DNA of 64,000 nt from Rhodanobacter thiooxydans (GCF_030291135.1 NZ_CP127409.1:620001-684000); one strand, 5' to 3'; shown: positions 18,606-26,452, numbered from the stretch's first letter. Numbers and translations: made by a program. Notes: generated by a model not told the origin, from the sequence alone.

Positions 18606-19295
18606 GTAAAGCAGATCCCAAACCCCATGCCCCAGCTTCAACCCGCGCCTTTCGAAGTGCGTCTCAATGCGCCATGCGGGCTTCTCGGCGTATTCGCCAG
18701 GGCCGGTGGCGTTGCGCCATGCAGGTGCCGCTTCCATCACCTCCAGCATGTGCTCGGCATAGGCCTGCCAGTCGGTGGCCAGGTGCAGCAGGCCGTTTGG
18801 AGCCATGCGCGAGGCGAGCAGGGCGACGAACTCGGGCTGGATCAGGCGGCGCTTGTTGTGGCGCTTCTTGTGCCACGGGTCGGGGAACCAGATGCGCGCT
18901 TCGGTCAGCGTGCCCGGGGCGATCTCGTGTTGCAGCACTTCCACCGCATCGTGCTTGTACAGCCGCACGTTGCGTGCATCGCGCGCGGCCAGCGCGTTCA
19001 TCAGCCGGCCCACGCCGGGGCCGTGCACTTCGACGCCGAGGAAGTCGCGCGCCAGGTCGTGCTCGCTGGCCCAGGCCAGTGCCTCGCCGTTGCCGAAGCC
19101 GATCTCCAGCACCAGCGGCGCCGCGCGACCGAAGTTCGCAGCGAAGTCGTGCGGGGCTCCCTGGTAGTCGATGCCGTAGCGCGACCACAGCGTGTCGAAG
19201 GCACGCTGCTGCGCCGGTGTCATGCGCCCTTCGCGCAGCACGAAGCTGCGGATGCGGCGCAGGTGTTCGGGGATGGTGGGGTCGGTCGTGGGCAT
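18594..19295 (-). CDS. trmB: tRNA (guanine-N7-)-methyltransferase
   Basis: 233 aa, usual TrmB length. SAM-binding motif [17 protein letters not shown] (~62-78), then [13 protein letters not shown], and the signature [24 protein letters not shown] with catalytic Asp. It makes m7G46 in tRNA variable loops using SAM. The last two codons and the stop (KA-TGA) lie in the outer edge of a palindromic repeat, so the C-terminus seems to have been set by repeat insertion. Confidence 0.95.
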   Translation of the reverse strand: MPTTDPTIPEHLRRIRSFVLREGRMTPAQQRAFDTLWSRYGIDYQGAPHDFAANFGRAAPLVLEIGFGNGEALAWASEHDLARDFLGVEVHGPGVGRLMNALAARDARNVRLYKHDAVEVLQHEIAPGTLTEARIWFPDPWHKKRHNKRRLIQPEFVALLASRMAPNGLLHLATDWQAYAEHMLEVMEAAPAWRNATGPGEYAEKPAWRIETHFERRGLKLGHGVWDLLYRKA

Positions 19296-19319
19296 CCGCG
19301 CATTGTACGGCCTGACTCC

Positions 19320-19402
19320 AGCCTTCCCTTCACGCCGGGGAGGGGGAAACTAGCCGCTCTGCTCCCTCCCCTGCTTGTAGGGGAGGGCTGGGGAGGGTCA
19401 GG
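19320..19402. repeat. Palindromic repeat between trmB and the FecR-like gene
   Basis: Core hairpin CCCTCCCCTGC-TT-GTAGGGGAGGG at 19364-19387 with a GGGAGGGTCAGGCTCC-type right flank and a diverged left unit (CTTCCC...GGGGAGG). It lies just after the 3' end of the minus-strand FecR-like gene. Confidence 0.75.
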
Positions 19403-19411
19403 CTCCTGGCC

Positions 19412-21766
19412 TCAGCGCTGCCCCTGATCCTCCCGCGCCTGCTGCTTGCGGTTGGACGGTTGCGGCTCACCGCGTTGCGGGCGCGGTGATTCGGCGCGCG
19501 GCTGCGGCATTGCGCGTTGCTCCGGCATGGCGCGGGGTTCCGACATCGCGCGTTGCTCTGGCATGGCGCGGGGTTCCGACATGCCGCGCGGCTCCGGCAT
19601 TGCGCGGGGTTCCGGCATTGCGCGAGGTTCCGGCATGCCGCGCGGTTCCGGCATCGCGCGTTGCTGCGGCTCGTAGCGCGGCATCGGTTCGCTGCGGTCC
19701 GGCGCGGGCAGCGGGCGTGGTGCTTCGCGCACGTACTCGCGCGAAGCGGGCTCGGGCCGCTGGAAGCGCGGCGCGGCCGGTTCGCGTGATGTCGGTTCCA
19801 TCGGCTGCGGTCGCTGCTGTTGCATGGCGCGTTCGGACGGGTAGCGCTGGAAGCGACCATCGTCCGCTGGCGTTGGCAGGCGGCGGGATTCGGCGCGACG
19901 GATCGGCGCCGGCTCCGACGGCAGCGGGCGGTTGTCGGGGTTCGCGCGCGACCGATCTTCGGCGGCGGGCGCAATGTAGCTGACGGCCGGGCGCGGCACC
20001 GCCTCGGGGCGGTTTGCGTCGTCGCGGCCACGCGGATGGGCGAAGCGGGCCGAGCGCAGCTCGGCAGCGTCACGCGGCGTCTGCGGCTGGTTCCCGGGGC
20101 TGGCCGCGGTGATGCGCGGCACGACCGGAGGCTGCCCGGGCAGGGTCGCCGGCCGGCGCGGGCCGGCGTCGTTGCGGTCGGTCAGGTCCGGGCGCTGGCT
20201 GCGCCCGGACCGCCCTGTGTCGTCGAGCACGCGCACGTTGCTGCGCGGCGTGGCGAAGCGGTTGTCGCTGGGGCGGAAGGCAGCCTCGCGAACCGCTGGC
20301 GGTGCGCGACGCGCTACCACCTCACGGTCGAAGCCGCCGGCGGGCAGGTCGCGCACGTGCGCGCTGCGCGGCGGCCGGTTGGCGTTGTCCTGCGGGCGCA
20401 AGCGATCGATGCCGCGCACCGGCACCGGTGCGCTGGCGAGCTTGCGCGGATCGACATTGAGCAGGTCGCGTTGCACCCGGCGCCCCTCGGCGAAACTGCG
20501 GCCGGGCACGGCGGTGAAGCCGCGCGGTGCCATGCGGTTGGCGTAGCGGGCCTCACGGAACGGACGGCCCGTGCGGTAGTAGTTGTACTGGTTGTTGATG
20601 TTGTTGATGACGGTGGTGCGGTTGACGGTGTTGTGCACGTAGATGTTGGTGACGTTGACGCGCGTGTAGTAGTCGCGGTCGCAGCGGTACCACGGGTTGT
20701 AGACCTCGCCCGGACCGAGCGGGAACCAGCCCACCGGCGCAGTGCCGATGCCGACCGACCAGCCACCGCCGCCGACGAAGGCAACCAGCGCTGGCGCGTA
20801 GATCGGGCGCACGCTGCGCGGCCCCGGGATCCAGCCCCAGCCGCCGCCCACGTAGGCCCAGCGGCCATAGTGATACGGCGCGAAGCCCCACGGCGCATCG
20901 TCCACCCAGGTCCAGCCCCACGGCGCGATGTAGGCCCAGTGGCCGTTGCGGTACGGCGCCCAGCCGGGGCCGACGTCGCGCGGGAACCACACCGCGCCGT
21001 ACTCGCCGGTGTCCCGCCATGCGCCGTACTGGTCGAGGTCCTGGTAGCCGACCACCTCGTCGGAGACGTAGCGGACGCTGCCGGACTGCGCGTAGCGGTG
21101 GTCGCGCCGACTGGCCCAGTCGTCGAATGCGTCGCCGCCGTCGATGTCGGTGATCGTCACCATGGACAGGCTGGCGTCGTTGAAGCGGTAGCTGCGCCCG
21201 GGGTTGATCGGGCGCTGCGCATTGTTCTCGCCGAACACGGTGGCGCCGCCGTCGAACGCGGTGACCCGGGTGCTGCCGTCGCGGTCGTCGACGTCGACGC
21301 GGAACGTGCCGGGCTGGTCGACCACCAGCGCCACCGTGGGAGTGTCTATTTCGTAGCTCTGGCCGTCGTCGAGGTGGCGCACGGTGAGACTGAGCGTGCC
21401 CTGGGTCAGCTCGACCTGGGCCAGGTTGTCGTTGAGGTCGAGCAGGCCGAAGTCGGTCCGCCCGTCGATGCGCAGCGTGCCGCCGCCGAACTCCAGCTCG
21501 GCGCGCGCACCCTGGGCGGTGGACAACTTGTCGCCGGTGGTCAGCGGGCGGTTGATGTTGGCGTCGCTCCAGTCCCTAGCGCCGGCAGGCAGAAAGCCGA
21601 GGTCGCCGGCGATGTACGACAGCCGTGCCACCCGGCTCGGCGGGTCGGCGCTGTCGTCGGCACCGGATTGCGCGTGGGTCAGGCCGGCAGCCACGCACAG
21701 CAGCATGAACGCCAGTGCCCGCCAGCGACGGCGCCACGAAACAGGGGACTCGGCAAACCTGGGCAT
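19412..21766 (-). CDS. Large secreted FecR-domain / DUF6600-like protein with Pro-Arg repeat tail
   Basis: 784 aa from MPRFAESPVSW; AGGAG lies 5-9 nt upstream, which decides this start over earlier in-frame codons. Signal peptide (~residues 12-34). FecR-like beta domain (~45-185: LSTAQGARAELEFGGG, VDQPGTFRVDV). Then an aromatic-rich segment with W-x-P-Y and W-G-W repeats (~225-330: GWAPYRNGHWAYIAPWGWTW), typical of DUF6600-type envelope proteins. The long Arg/Pro-rich tail ends in nine near-exact hexapeptide repeats (R-A/G-M-P-E-P/Q). An envelope-exposed role is likely; exact function unknown. Confidence 0.8.
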   Translation of the reverse strand: MPRFAESPVSWRRRWRALAFMLLCVAAGLTHAQSGADDSADPPSRVARLSYIAGDLGFLPAGARDWSDANINRPLTTGDKLSTAQGARAELEFGGGTLRIDGRTDFGLLDLNDNLAQVELTQGTLSLTVRHLDDGQSYEIDTPTVALVVDQPGTFRVDVDDRDGSTRVTAFDGGATVFGENNAQRPINPGRSYRFNDASLSMVTITDIDGGDAFDDWASRRDHRYAQSGSVRYVSDEVVGYQDLDQYGAWRDTGEYGAVWFPRDVGPGWAPYRNGHWAYIAPWGWTWVDDAPWGFAPYHYGRWAYVGGGWGWIPGPRSVRPIYAPALVAFVGGGGWSVGIGTAPVGWFPLGPGEVYNPWYRCDRDYYTRVNVTNIYVHNTVNRTTVINNINNQYNYYRTGRPFREARYANRMAPRGFTAVPGRSFAEGRRVQRDLLNVDPRKLASAPVPVRGIDRLRPQDNANRPPRSAHVRDLPAGGFDREVVARRAPPAVREAAFRPSDNRFATPRSNVRVLDDTGRSGRSQRPDLTDRNDAGPRRPATLPGQPPVVPRITAASPGNQPQTPRDAAELRSARFAHPRGRDDANRPEAVPRPAVSYIAPAAEDRSRANPDNRPLPSEPAPIRRAESRRLPTPADDGRFQRYPSERAMQQQRPQPMEPTSREPAAPRFQRPEPASREYVREAPRPLPAPDRSEPMPRYEPQQRAMPEPRGMPEPRAMPEPRAMPEPRGMSEPRAMPEQRAMSEPRAMPEQRAMPQPRAESPRPQRGEPQPSNRKQQAREDQGQR
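19501..19671 (-). repeat. 18-bp tandem repeat encoding hexapeptides
   Basis: About nine copies of an 18-bp unit encoding RAMPEP, with variants RGMPEP, RGMSEP, RAMPEQ, RAMSEP and RAMPQP. All variants keep frame. The array is inside the 3' part of the FecR-like gene and would change length by slippage or recombination without a frameshift. Confidence 0.9.
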
Positions 21767-21950
21767 GCGGCTCTCCTTCGGACGGGCGTATGAGACTGGA
21801 GCGGGGCGGGTGTTCGTCATGGTGCGGTCAACGTGCATTGTCGGGCCGGCGATGACCCTCGCCAGAGTATGCGCAGAGGGTCGTTCAGCACGCGTTGGGC
21901 GCCGCGCCGCCGTCTGTGCATGCGGGGCACCTTTCGTCCAGCCAGGCATC

Positions 21951-22066
21951 AAGAGCCTCACCCCCTCCTGACCTTCCCTACGGTGCAGGGGGACCGGTCG
22001 TGGAGCTGCGCGCTCTGCTCCCTCCCCTGCATGGCAGGGGAGGGCAGGGGTGGGGTGCTCTTCGCT
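21951..22066. repeat. Palindromic repeat upstream of the interrupted tRNA-Gly
   Basis: Clear hairpin CCCTCCCCTGC-ATG-GCAGGGGAGGG at 22020-22044 with GGGGTGGGGTGCTCTTCGC flank, preceded by a diverged unit (CTTCCCTACGGTGCAGGGGG). It fills much of the 350-bp gap between the FecR-like gene and the tRNA. Confidence 0.8.
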
Positions 22067-22075
22067 CCCGCGAGC

Positions 22076-22105
22076 TTTTCAACCACGCGAATCCCGGGTT
22101 ACCAT
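22076..22105 (+). promoter_or_regulatory. Candidate promoter of the interrupted tRNA-Gly / intron
   Basis: TTTTCA (or TTTCAA) at 22076-22082 and TTACCAT at 22099-22105 with 17-bp spacing; the -10 ends 12 bp before the tRNA 5' end. Matches are only moderate, but position and spacing suit a tRNA promoter. It would drive the whole transcript: 5' exon, intron, cargo tRNA, IEP and 3' exon. Confidence 0.4.
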
Positions 22106-22117
22106 CCGCCGGCCAAG

Positions 22118-22156
22118 GCGGGTGTAGCTCAATGGTAGAGCTGTAGCTTCCCAAGC
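22118..22156 (+). tRNA. tRNA-Gly(CCC), 5' exon (nt 1-39), interrupted by a group II intron
   Basis: Acceptor strand GCGGGTG, D arm (AGCTCAATGGTAGAGC), anticodon stem GTAGC, loop TTCCCAA (anticodon CCC) and the first two bases (GC) of the 3' stem strand. The sequence then departs from tRNA at 22157 into GTGCGAC, the group II 5' boundary. Joined to 24818-24852 it gives a perfect 74-nt tRNA-Gly including CCA, with anticodon stem GTAGC/GCTAC fully paired. The break lies between bases 40 and 41 in standard numbering. Confidence 0.93.
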
Positions 22157-22583
22157 GTGCGACACGAGCCGTGTACACGCGTAAAGGCAACCAGGGCCTC
22201 ATAGCCTGGTAAACCGAAGCCCCAAGCACTCCATTGTGCGCAAGGCGGGACACGGCCCGAATCCGTGACACGATGCGCCGGTAACCGGGCAATTGGTGGG
22301 CAATCTGCTCGCCAACCTCGGTATCGACGCGGTACACGGCGAACGCCGTGCGAGTAATTGTCAGTCGGCCTCGTGCCGAACTGACCCGGTGTTCAGCCAC
22401 CGGTAGCTTAGGAGCAGTGCGGAACTGGAAACGGTTCTGTGCCAAGCGCTCTGACAATGTAGCCACCCTCACGGGTACGCTGGTCCCGCGAGGGGCCGGC
22501 GTGACCTCGGAAGATGCATCCGAGTAGGCGCTAGGCTGTGCAGCAAGGGTTAGCGCAAGCGAACCATCGTCTTAAACGTCGTC

Positions 22584-22589
22584 AAGCTA
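22584..22589 (+). other. EBS2 of the group II intron
   Basis: AAGCTA is the exact reverse complement of TAGCTT at -13 to -8 of the 5' exon (22144-22149). It lies about 60 nt 5' of EBS1, the usual order in domain I. The cargo tRNA has TTGCTT there, one mismatch at -12. Confidence 0.7.
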
Positions 22590-22640
22590 ACTGGGCCAAA
22601 GGCATTTGATAGGCCCTGCCCAAAATGGGACGAGGTCGGA

Positions 22641-22663
22641 CATTCCCCTGCTTGGTGGGAATG
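22641..22663 (+). other. EBS1 hairpin of the group II intron
   Basis: Stem CATTCCC/GGGAATG closes a 9-nt loop CTGCTTGGT. GCTTGG (22650-22655) is the exact reverse complement of CCAAGC at -6 to -1 of the 5' exon (22151-22156). A 6-of-6 match presented in a hairpin loop is the textbook EBS1 form and confirms the 5' splice site. Confidence 0.85.
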
Positions 22664-22982
22664 CGCTGATGGAGTACCTCCGGCGAAAAGATGGAACCCT
22701 AGCTACACTGTTACTTGTACGGAACGTGGAAACCCCGATAGGCTGTCGTCACTCCGGTGCCGACTAGACATCCCGCAAGGAATGTTGAAGGCTTAGCGGG
22801 CACAGGATCGCGGAGAAAGCGAAGGCCCGACTGTAATGGTCGGGATAGGGGATGAAACGATCGCCCCGACCCGAAAGGGTGCAGACTTCCGCGTGGTGGC
22901 CTGTCGCTAGACAGGCCTGACAACCAACTCCCGATGGGGCGACGCCCCCATCAGGGGGGCGTCCATCCCCAAAGGGTCATGG

Positions 22983-23056
22983 GCGGGTGTAGCTCAATGG
23001 TAGAGCTGTTGCTTCCCAAGCAACTGACGAGGGTTCGATTCCCTTCACCCGCTCCA
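22983..23056 (+). tRNA. Intact tRNA-Gly(CCC) inside intron domain IV (cargo copy)
   Basis: 74 nt with encoded CCA. Acceptor GCGGGTG/CACCCGC, D arm, anticodon stem GTTGC/GCAAC, loop TTCCCAA, T arm GAGGGTTCGATTCCCTT. It differs from the spliced host tRNA at only two positions: A to T in the 5' stem strand and T to A in the 3' strand. Together they swap one A-U pair for U-A (pair 29:41), so folding is kept. The second change is the first base after the intron insertion site. No separate promoter is evident. It lies 16 bp upstream of the IEP start. Confidence 0.95.
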
Positions 23057-23072
23057 ACTTTGGAGGACTGAT

Positions 23073-24698
23073 ATGGACGCCAATACCCTTGGCGATGTCG
23101 CCTCCGCGCGCTGGAACCAGTGGCACACGATCCCGTGGGCCGAAGCGTTCCAACACGTCAGGAGGTTGCAGGCACGCATAGCGAAGGCAGCAAAGGACGA
23201 AAACTGGCGCGCCGTGAAACGGTTGCAAAAGTTGCTAGTCCGCTCGACTACCGCACGAGCAGTCGCGGTGCGTCGAGTTACGGAGAACCAAGGCCGGAAG
23301 ACCCCCGGTGTGGATGGCCTCACTTGGTCCACACCCAAGGAGAAGTGGAAGGCGATATCAGCGCTGGATTCGCGCGGGTACCGTCCCAAGCCACTTCGCA
23401 GGATCCACATCCCGAAAGCCAACGGCGGGAAGAGGCCCTTGGGCATACCGACGATGAAGGACCGAACCATGCAGGCGCTGCACTGGCTTGCACTCGATCC
23501 TGTCGCGGAAACCCGAGGTGACCTCAACTCGTACGGCTTTCGCTCCGGACGCTCAACGGCAGATGCCATCGCCCAGTGCCACAACGCACTGAGCCGAGAA
23601 CATTCGCCGCAATGGGTACTGGAGGGCGATATCAAAGCGTGCTTCGACAACATCAGCCATGACTGGCTGGTGCGCAACGTGCCGATGGATCGGCGCTTGC
23701 TGGAGAAGTGGCTCAAAGCCGGGTTTGTGGAGGGTCGGAAACTGTTCCCGACGGATGCAGGTACGCCACAGGGCGGGATCATTTCCCCGTGCTTGGCAAA
23801 CCTGGCGTTGGACGGCATGGAGCGGATGTTGAAAGACAGCCTCCCACGCCGGGACAAGGTGAATTTCATCCGGTATGCGGACGACTTTGTGGTGACTGCG
23901 ATCTCGAAGGAGGTCTTGGAAGCCAAGGTCAAGCCGCTGATCGTGGGTTTCCTATCCGAGCGCGGATTAGTGCTCTCGGAAAAGAAGACAAAAATCACTC
24001 ACGTGACGGAGGGGTTCGATTTCCTTGGCTGGCATGTTCAGAGGCACAAGAAATTTCTGAACATTGTCCCGTCGAAACGAAACGCCAAGGCGTTCTACGC
24101 AAAGGTCAGCGATCGGCTACGCGAGTTACGAGGTGCAAGGCAGGACGACGTGGTGTTCGCCCTCAACCCGATTCTCCGGGGATGGGCCAACTACCACAAA
24201 ATCGTGCATGCATCACGGACGTTTGCGAAGCTCGATTACCAGATCACGCGCGCGCTATGGCGATGGGCAACGCGTCGGCATCCCATGAAGGGCAAGCGTT
24301 GGATCAAACGGCGGTACTTCCGTCGAGATGATTCCCGCGACTGGCTCTTTCGGACGGATATGTCCAACCTGATGCATTTGGCCAAGATTCCTATGGTCAA
24401 ACACGTAAAGGTTAGGTCCGACACCAACCCATACGACCCAAAGGACGAGGCCTACTTCGACGAGCGACTGACTCGGCGGATGCGGTCCACTCTGCAAGGA
24501 CGCAGGAGGTTGCACTGGCTGTGGAACAGACAGGAGGGCATCTGCCCAATCTGCTCCGCCAAGATCACCAAGACCACAGGATGGAATGTTCATCATGTGG
24601 TGTGGAGGGTCTATGGTGGGTCCGACAAACTGTCCAACCTGCAGTTGCTCCACCCGACGTGTCATACGCAGTTGCACGCGCGTGGTGCGAAGGGATAG
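23073..24698 (+). CDS. ltrA: Group II intron-encoded protein (RT / maturase / HNH)
   Basis: 541 aa, intact; GGAGG lies 9 nt before ATG. Reverse transcriptase domain about residues 60-340: GFRSGRSTADAI, LEGDIKACFDNISHDWL, GTPQGGIISPCLANLALDGM, and YADD at 268-271 (catalytic Asp pair). Domain X/maturase follows (NPILRGWANYHKIV; ITRALWRWATRRHP). C-terminal HNH nuclease has paired CxxC zinc ligands (CPIC at 491-494), HHVVWRVYGGSD and LLHPTCHTQLH. It should splice the intron, cut the target's second strand and copy RNA into DNA. Codon use is less GC-rich than the neighbours, fitting a mobile origin. Confidence 0.96.
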   Translation: MDANTLGDVASARWNQWHTIPWAEAFQHVRRLQARIAKAAKDENWRAVKRLQKLLVRSTTARAVAVRRVTENQGRKTPGVDGLTWSTPKEKWKAISALDSRGYRPKPLRRIHIPKANGGKRPLGIPTMKDRTMQALHWLALDPVAETRGDLNSYGFRSGRSTADAIAQCHNALSREHSPQWVLEGDIKACFDNISHDWLVRNVPMDRRLLEKWLKAGFVEGRKLFPTDAGTPQGGIISPCLANLALDGMERMLKDSLPRRDKVNFIRYADDFVVTAISKEVLEAKVKPLIVGFLSERGLVLSEKKTKITHVTEGFDFLGWHVQRHKKFLNIVPSKRNAKAFYAKVSDRLRELRGARQDDVVFALNPILRGWANYHKIVHASRTFAKLDYQITRALWRWATRRHPMKGKRWIKRRYFRRDDSRDWLFRTDMSNLMHLAKIPMVKHVKVRSDTNPYDPKDEAYFDERLTRRMRSTLQGRRRLHWLWNRQEGICPICSAKITKTTGWNVHHVVWRVYGGSDKLSNLQLLHPTCHTQLHARGAKG

Positions 24699-24742
24699 GC
24701 TGCCGCTCTGTCAGCGGGTGCTGATCGAGTTCTTGGCTGCTT

Positions 24743-24817
24743 GAGCCGTATGAGGCGAAAGTCTCACGTACGGTTCTTAGGGGAGGGGGTGGCCGCGAGG
24801 CCACCTCCTCACCCGAC
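24743..24817 (+). ncRNA. Group II intron domains V and VI
   Basis: Domain V is 24743-24776: 34 nt, opening GAGCCGTATGAGG (AGC catalytic triad), GAAA tetraloop, closing CTCACGTACGGTTC. Domain VI is about 24777-24817: stem GGTGGCC-GCGA-GGCCACC extended by G-rich/C-rich strands. An unpaired A at 24811, seven nt before the 3' end, is the likely branch point. Both domains are undamaged. Confidence 0.92.
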
Positions 24818-24852
24818 TACTGACGAGGGTTCGATTCCCTTCACCCGCTCCA
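24818..24852 (+). tRNA. tRNA-Gly(CCC), 3' exon (nt 40-74)
   Basis: TAC completes the anticodon stem (GCTAC with the 5' exon), followed by the T arm, CACCCGC acceptor strand, discriminator T and CCA. Apart from its first base it is identical to the 3' part of the cargo tRNA. The rimB gene starts 34 bp further on. Confidence 0.93.
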
Positions 24853-24886
24853 ATCCCCGGTCCCCCGAGCGACTCCCCGAACCCAT

Positions 24887-25339
24887 ATGGCGGATCTGAT
24901 CACCCTCGGCTGGCGGGAGCGGCTGGCGTTGCCGCAGCTGGGTATCGGCGTGCTCAAGGCCAAGCTCGATACCGGCGCGCGCAGCAGTTCGCTGCATGTG
25001 GACACCCTCGAAGAGTTCCAGCGCGACGGCGCGACCTGGCTGCGTTTCACCCTGCATGTCGGGCGGCGCCAGCTGGTCGACATCCGTTGCGAGGCGCCGG
25101 CGCTGGACCGCCGCACGGTCACCGACACCGGCGGCCGGCGTACCGAGCGCTGGTTCATCCGCAGTGAGCTGCAACTGGCCGGGCAGCGCTTCAGCGTCGA
25201 CATCAACCTGACCGATCGCCGGCATATGCTGTTTCCGATGCTGCTGGGCCGCAGTGCGCTGGATGGGCGCTTTGCGGTGGACCCGGCGCGCTCCTATACC
25301 CAGCCGCGGCCACTGGCGGTGGCCATGGGCCTTCAATGA
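24887..25339 (+). CDS. rimB: RimB-like retropepsin / 'ATP-dependent zinc protease' family protein
   Basis: 150 aa. Retropepsin-like active-site motif [12 protein letters not shown] (DTGA at residues ~27-30), a second strand FTLHVG, and [21 protein letters not shown] near the C-terminus, matching the PF05618 family. RimB-type proteases pair with RimK and trim poly-glutamate tails from ribosomal protein S6. rimK follows 10 bp downstream, which supports this role. Confidence 0.88.
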   Translation: MADLITLGWRERLALPQLGIGVLKAKLDTGARSSSLHVDTLEEFQRDGATWLRFTLHVGRRQLVDIRCEAPALDRRTVTDTGGRRTERWFIRSELQLAGQRFSVDINLTDRRHMLFPMLLGRSALDGRFAVDPARSYTQPRPLAVAMGLQ

Positions 25340-25349
25340 CGGCCAGCCC

Positions 25350-26270
25350 ATGAAGATCGCGATCCTGTCGCGCAACACCCGACTCTATTCGACCAAGCGC
25401 CTGGTCGAGGCCGCGCGCGTGCGCGGGCACGTGGTGCGCGTGTTCGATCCGTTGCGCTGCTACGTGCGCGTCGCGCCAGGTGCGTCGTCGATCCGCTACA
25501 AGGGCAAGGAAGTGCGCGACATCGACGCGGTGATCCCGCGCATCGGCACCACCAGCACGTTCTACGGCACCGCGGTGCTGCGCCAGCTGGAGATGATGGG
25601 CGTGTACACGCCGAACCCGTCCGACGCGGTGCTGCGCGCGCGCGACAAGCTGCGCTGCCTGCAGATCCTTGCCGCGCAGGGCATCGACATGCCGGTAACG
25701 GTGTTCGGCGACAACCCGGACGACACCGACGACGTGCTGGCCCTGCTCGGCGATCCGCCGCACGTGATCAAGCTCAACGAGGGCAGCCAGGGCACCGGCG
25801 TGGTGCTGGCCGAGAAGCGCGCCGCGTCGCAGAGCGTGATCGAGGCGTTCCGCGGGCTGTACGCGAACTTCCTGGTGCAGGAGTTCGTGGCCGAGGCGAA
25901 GGGCAGCGACCTGCGCTGTTTCGTGGTCGGCAAGAAGGTGGTGGCGGCGATGCAGCGCGACGCCACCCCCGGCGATTTCCGCGCGAACCTGCATCGCGGC
26001 GGTACCGCAATGGCGGCCACGCTGAGCGTCGAGGAGAAACGCATCGCCGTGCGTGCTGCTGCTGCGCTGGGGCTGGGCATTGCCGGAGTGGACCTGCTGC
26101 GCTCGAACCGCGGCCCGCTGCTGCTGGAAGTGAACGCCTCGCCGGGGCTGGAAGGCATCGAGGCAGCCACCGGCGTCGACGTGGCTGGCGCGATCATGGA
26201 CCTGCTGGAAGCGCAGGCCCGCGAGGTGTGCGCCGAGTCCCGCCCGCGCCGCAAGCCTGTCAAGGCCTGA
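25350..26270 (+). CDS. rimK: Ribosomal protein S6--L-glutamate ligase
   Basis: 306 aa from [18 protein letters not shown], which matches the usual RimK start. ATP-grasp fold: [37 protein letters not shown] (phosphate-binding loop), [20 protein letters not shown] and [19 protein letters not shown] (Mg-binding Glu/Asn). It adds glutamates to the C-terminus of S6. In an operon with rimB, directly downstream of the interrupted tRNA. The C-terminus is Lys/Arg-rich. Confidence 0.94.
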   Translation: MKIAILSRNTRLYSTKRLVEAARVRGHVVRVFDPLRCYVRVAPGASSIRYKGKEVRDIDAVIPRIGTTSTFYGTAVLRQLEMMGVYTPNPSDAVLRARDKLRCLQILAAQGIDMPVTVFGDNPDDTDDVLALLGDPPHVIKLNEGSQGTGVVLAEKRAASQSVIEAFRGLYANFLVQEFVAEAKGSDLRCFVVGKKVVAAMQRDATPGDFRANLHRGGTAMAATLSVEEKRIAVRAAAALGLGIAGVDLLRSNRGPLLLEVNASPGLEGIEAATGVDVAGAIMDLLEAQAREVCAESRPRRKPVKA

Positions 26271-26371
26271 GCGCTGCTGCTTGCAAGGGTGGCACCATCC
26301 CGTTGGACATCGCGAAGAGAGCAGTGTGGCCAGACGAGAACGGGTTAACCGCACCGTAACCACGGACCCCC

Positions 26372-26377
26372 TATAAA
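26372..26377 (+). promoter_or_regulatory. Possible -10 box between rimK and the response regulator
   Basis: TATAAA in an AT-richer patch; no good -35 is seen at the correct distance. It could serve a short leader or small RNA ending at the terminator 26453-26497, or the two-component operon. Confidence 0.35.
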
Positions 26378-26452
26378 GCACTCACTGTTTTTTGCGGCAC
26401 GATGGCCTGAATGGCCCGGTGACGGCAGACAATGGTATCGGGGCAGTAGCTT

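Larger units (their letters stand above)
22157..24817 (+). mobile_element. Group II intron inserted in tRNA-Gly, carrying an intact tRNA-Gly
   Basis: 2661-nt complete intron. 5' end GTGCGAC and 3' end CCCGAC fit the GUGYG...AY rule. Domain I holds an EBS1 loop and an EBS2 that match the 5' exon exactly. Domain IV carries a complete tRNA-Gly (22983-23056) and an intact RT/maturase/HNH ORF (23073-24698). A canonical 34-nt domain V is at 24743-24776 and domain VI follows with a candidate branch A at 24811. Features suit an IIB / chloroplast-like type, but I cannot fix the class. All parts look functional, so splicing and mobility are plausible. Confidence 0.93.

Noticed and set aside
19501..19671. 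CRISPR-like array
   Set aside because: The 18-bp units are contiguous with no spacers, and are in-frame coding repeats.
19820..21793. 657-codon open frame opposite the FecR-like gene
   Set aside because: The minus-strand frame has a signal peptide, a Shine-Dalgarno and recognisable domains; this one has none.
22711..22923. Short minus-strand ORF in the intron
   Set aside because: It is antisense to ribozyme domains I-III and has no protein similarity that I can see.
22118..24852. The three tRNA-Gly sequences as att sites of an integrative element
   Set aside because: There is no integrase. The breakpoints coincide with group II 5' and 3' boundaries and with EBS/IBS pairing, so retrohoming explains the outer pair.
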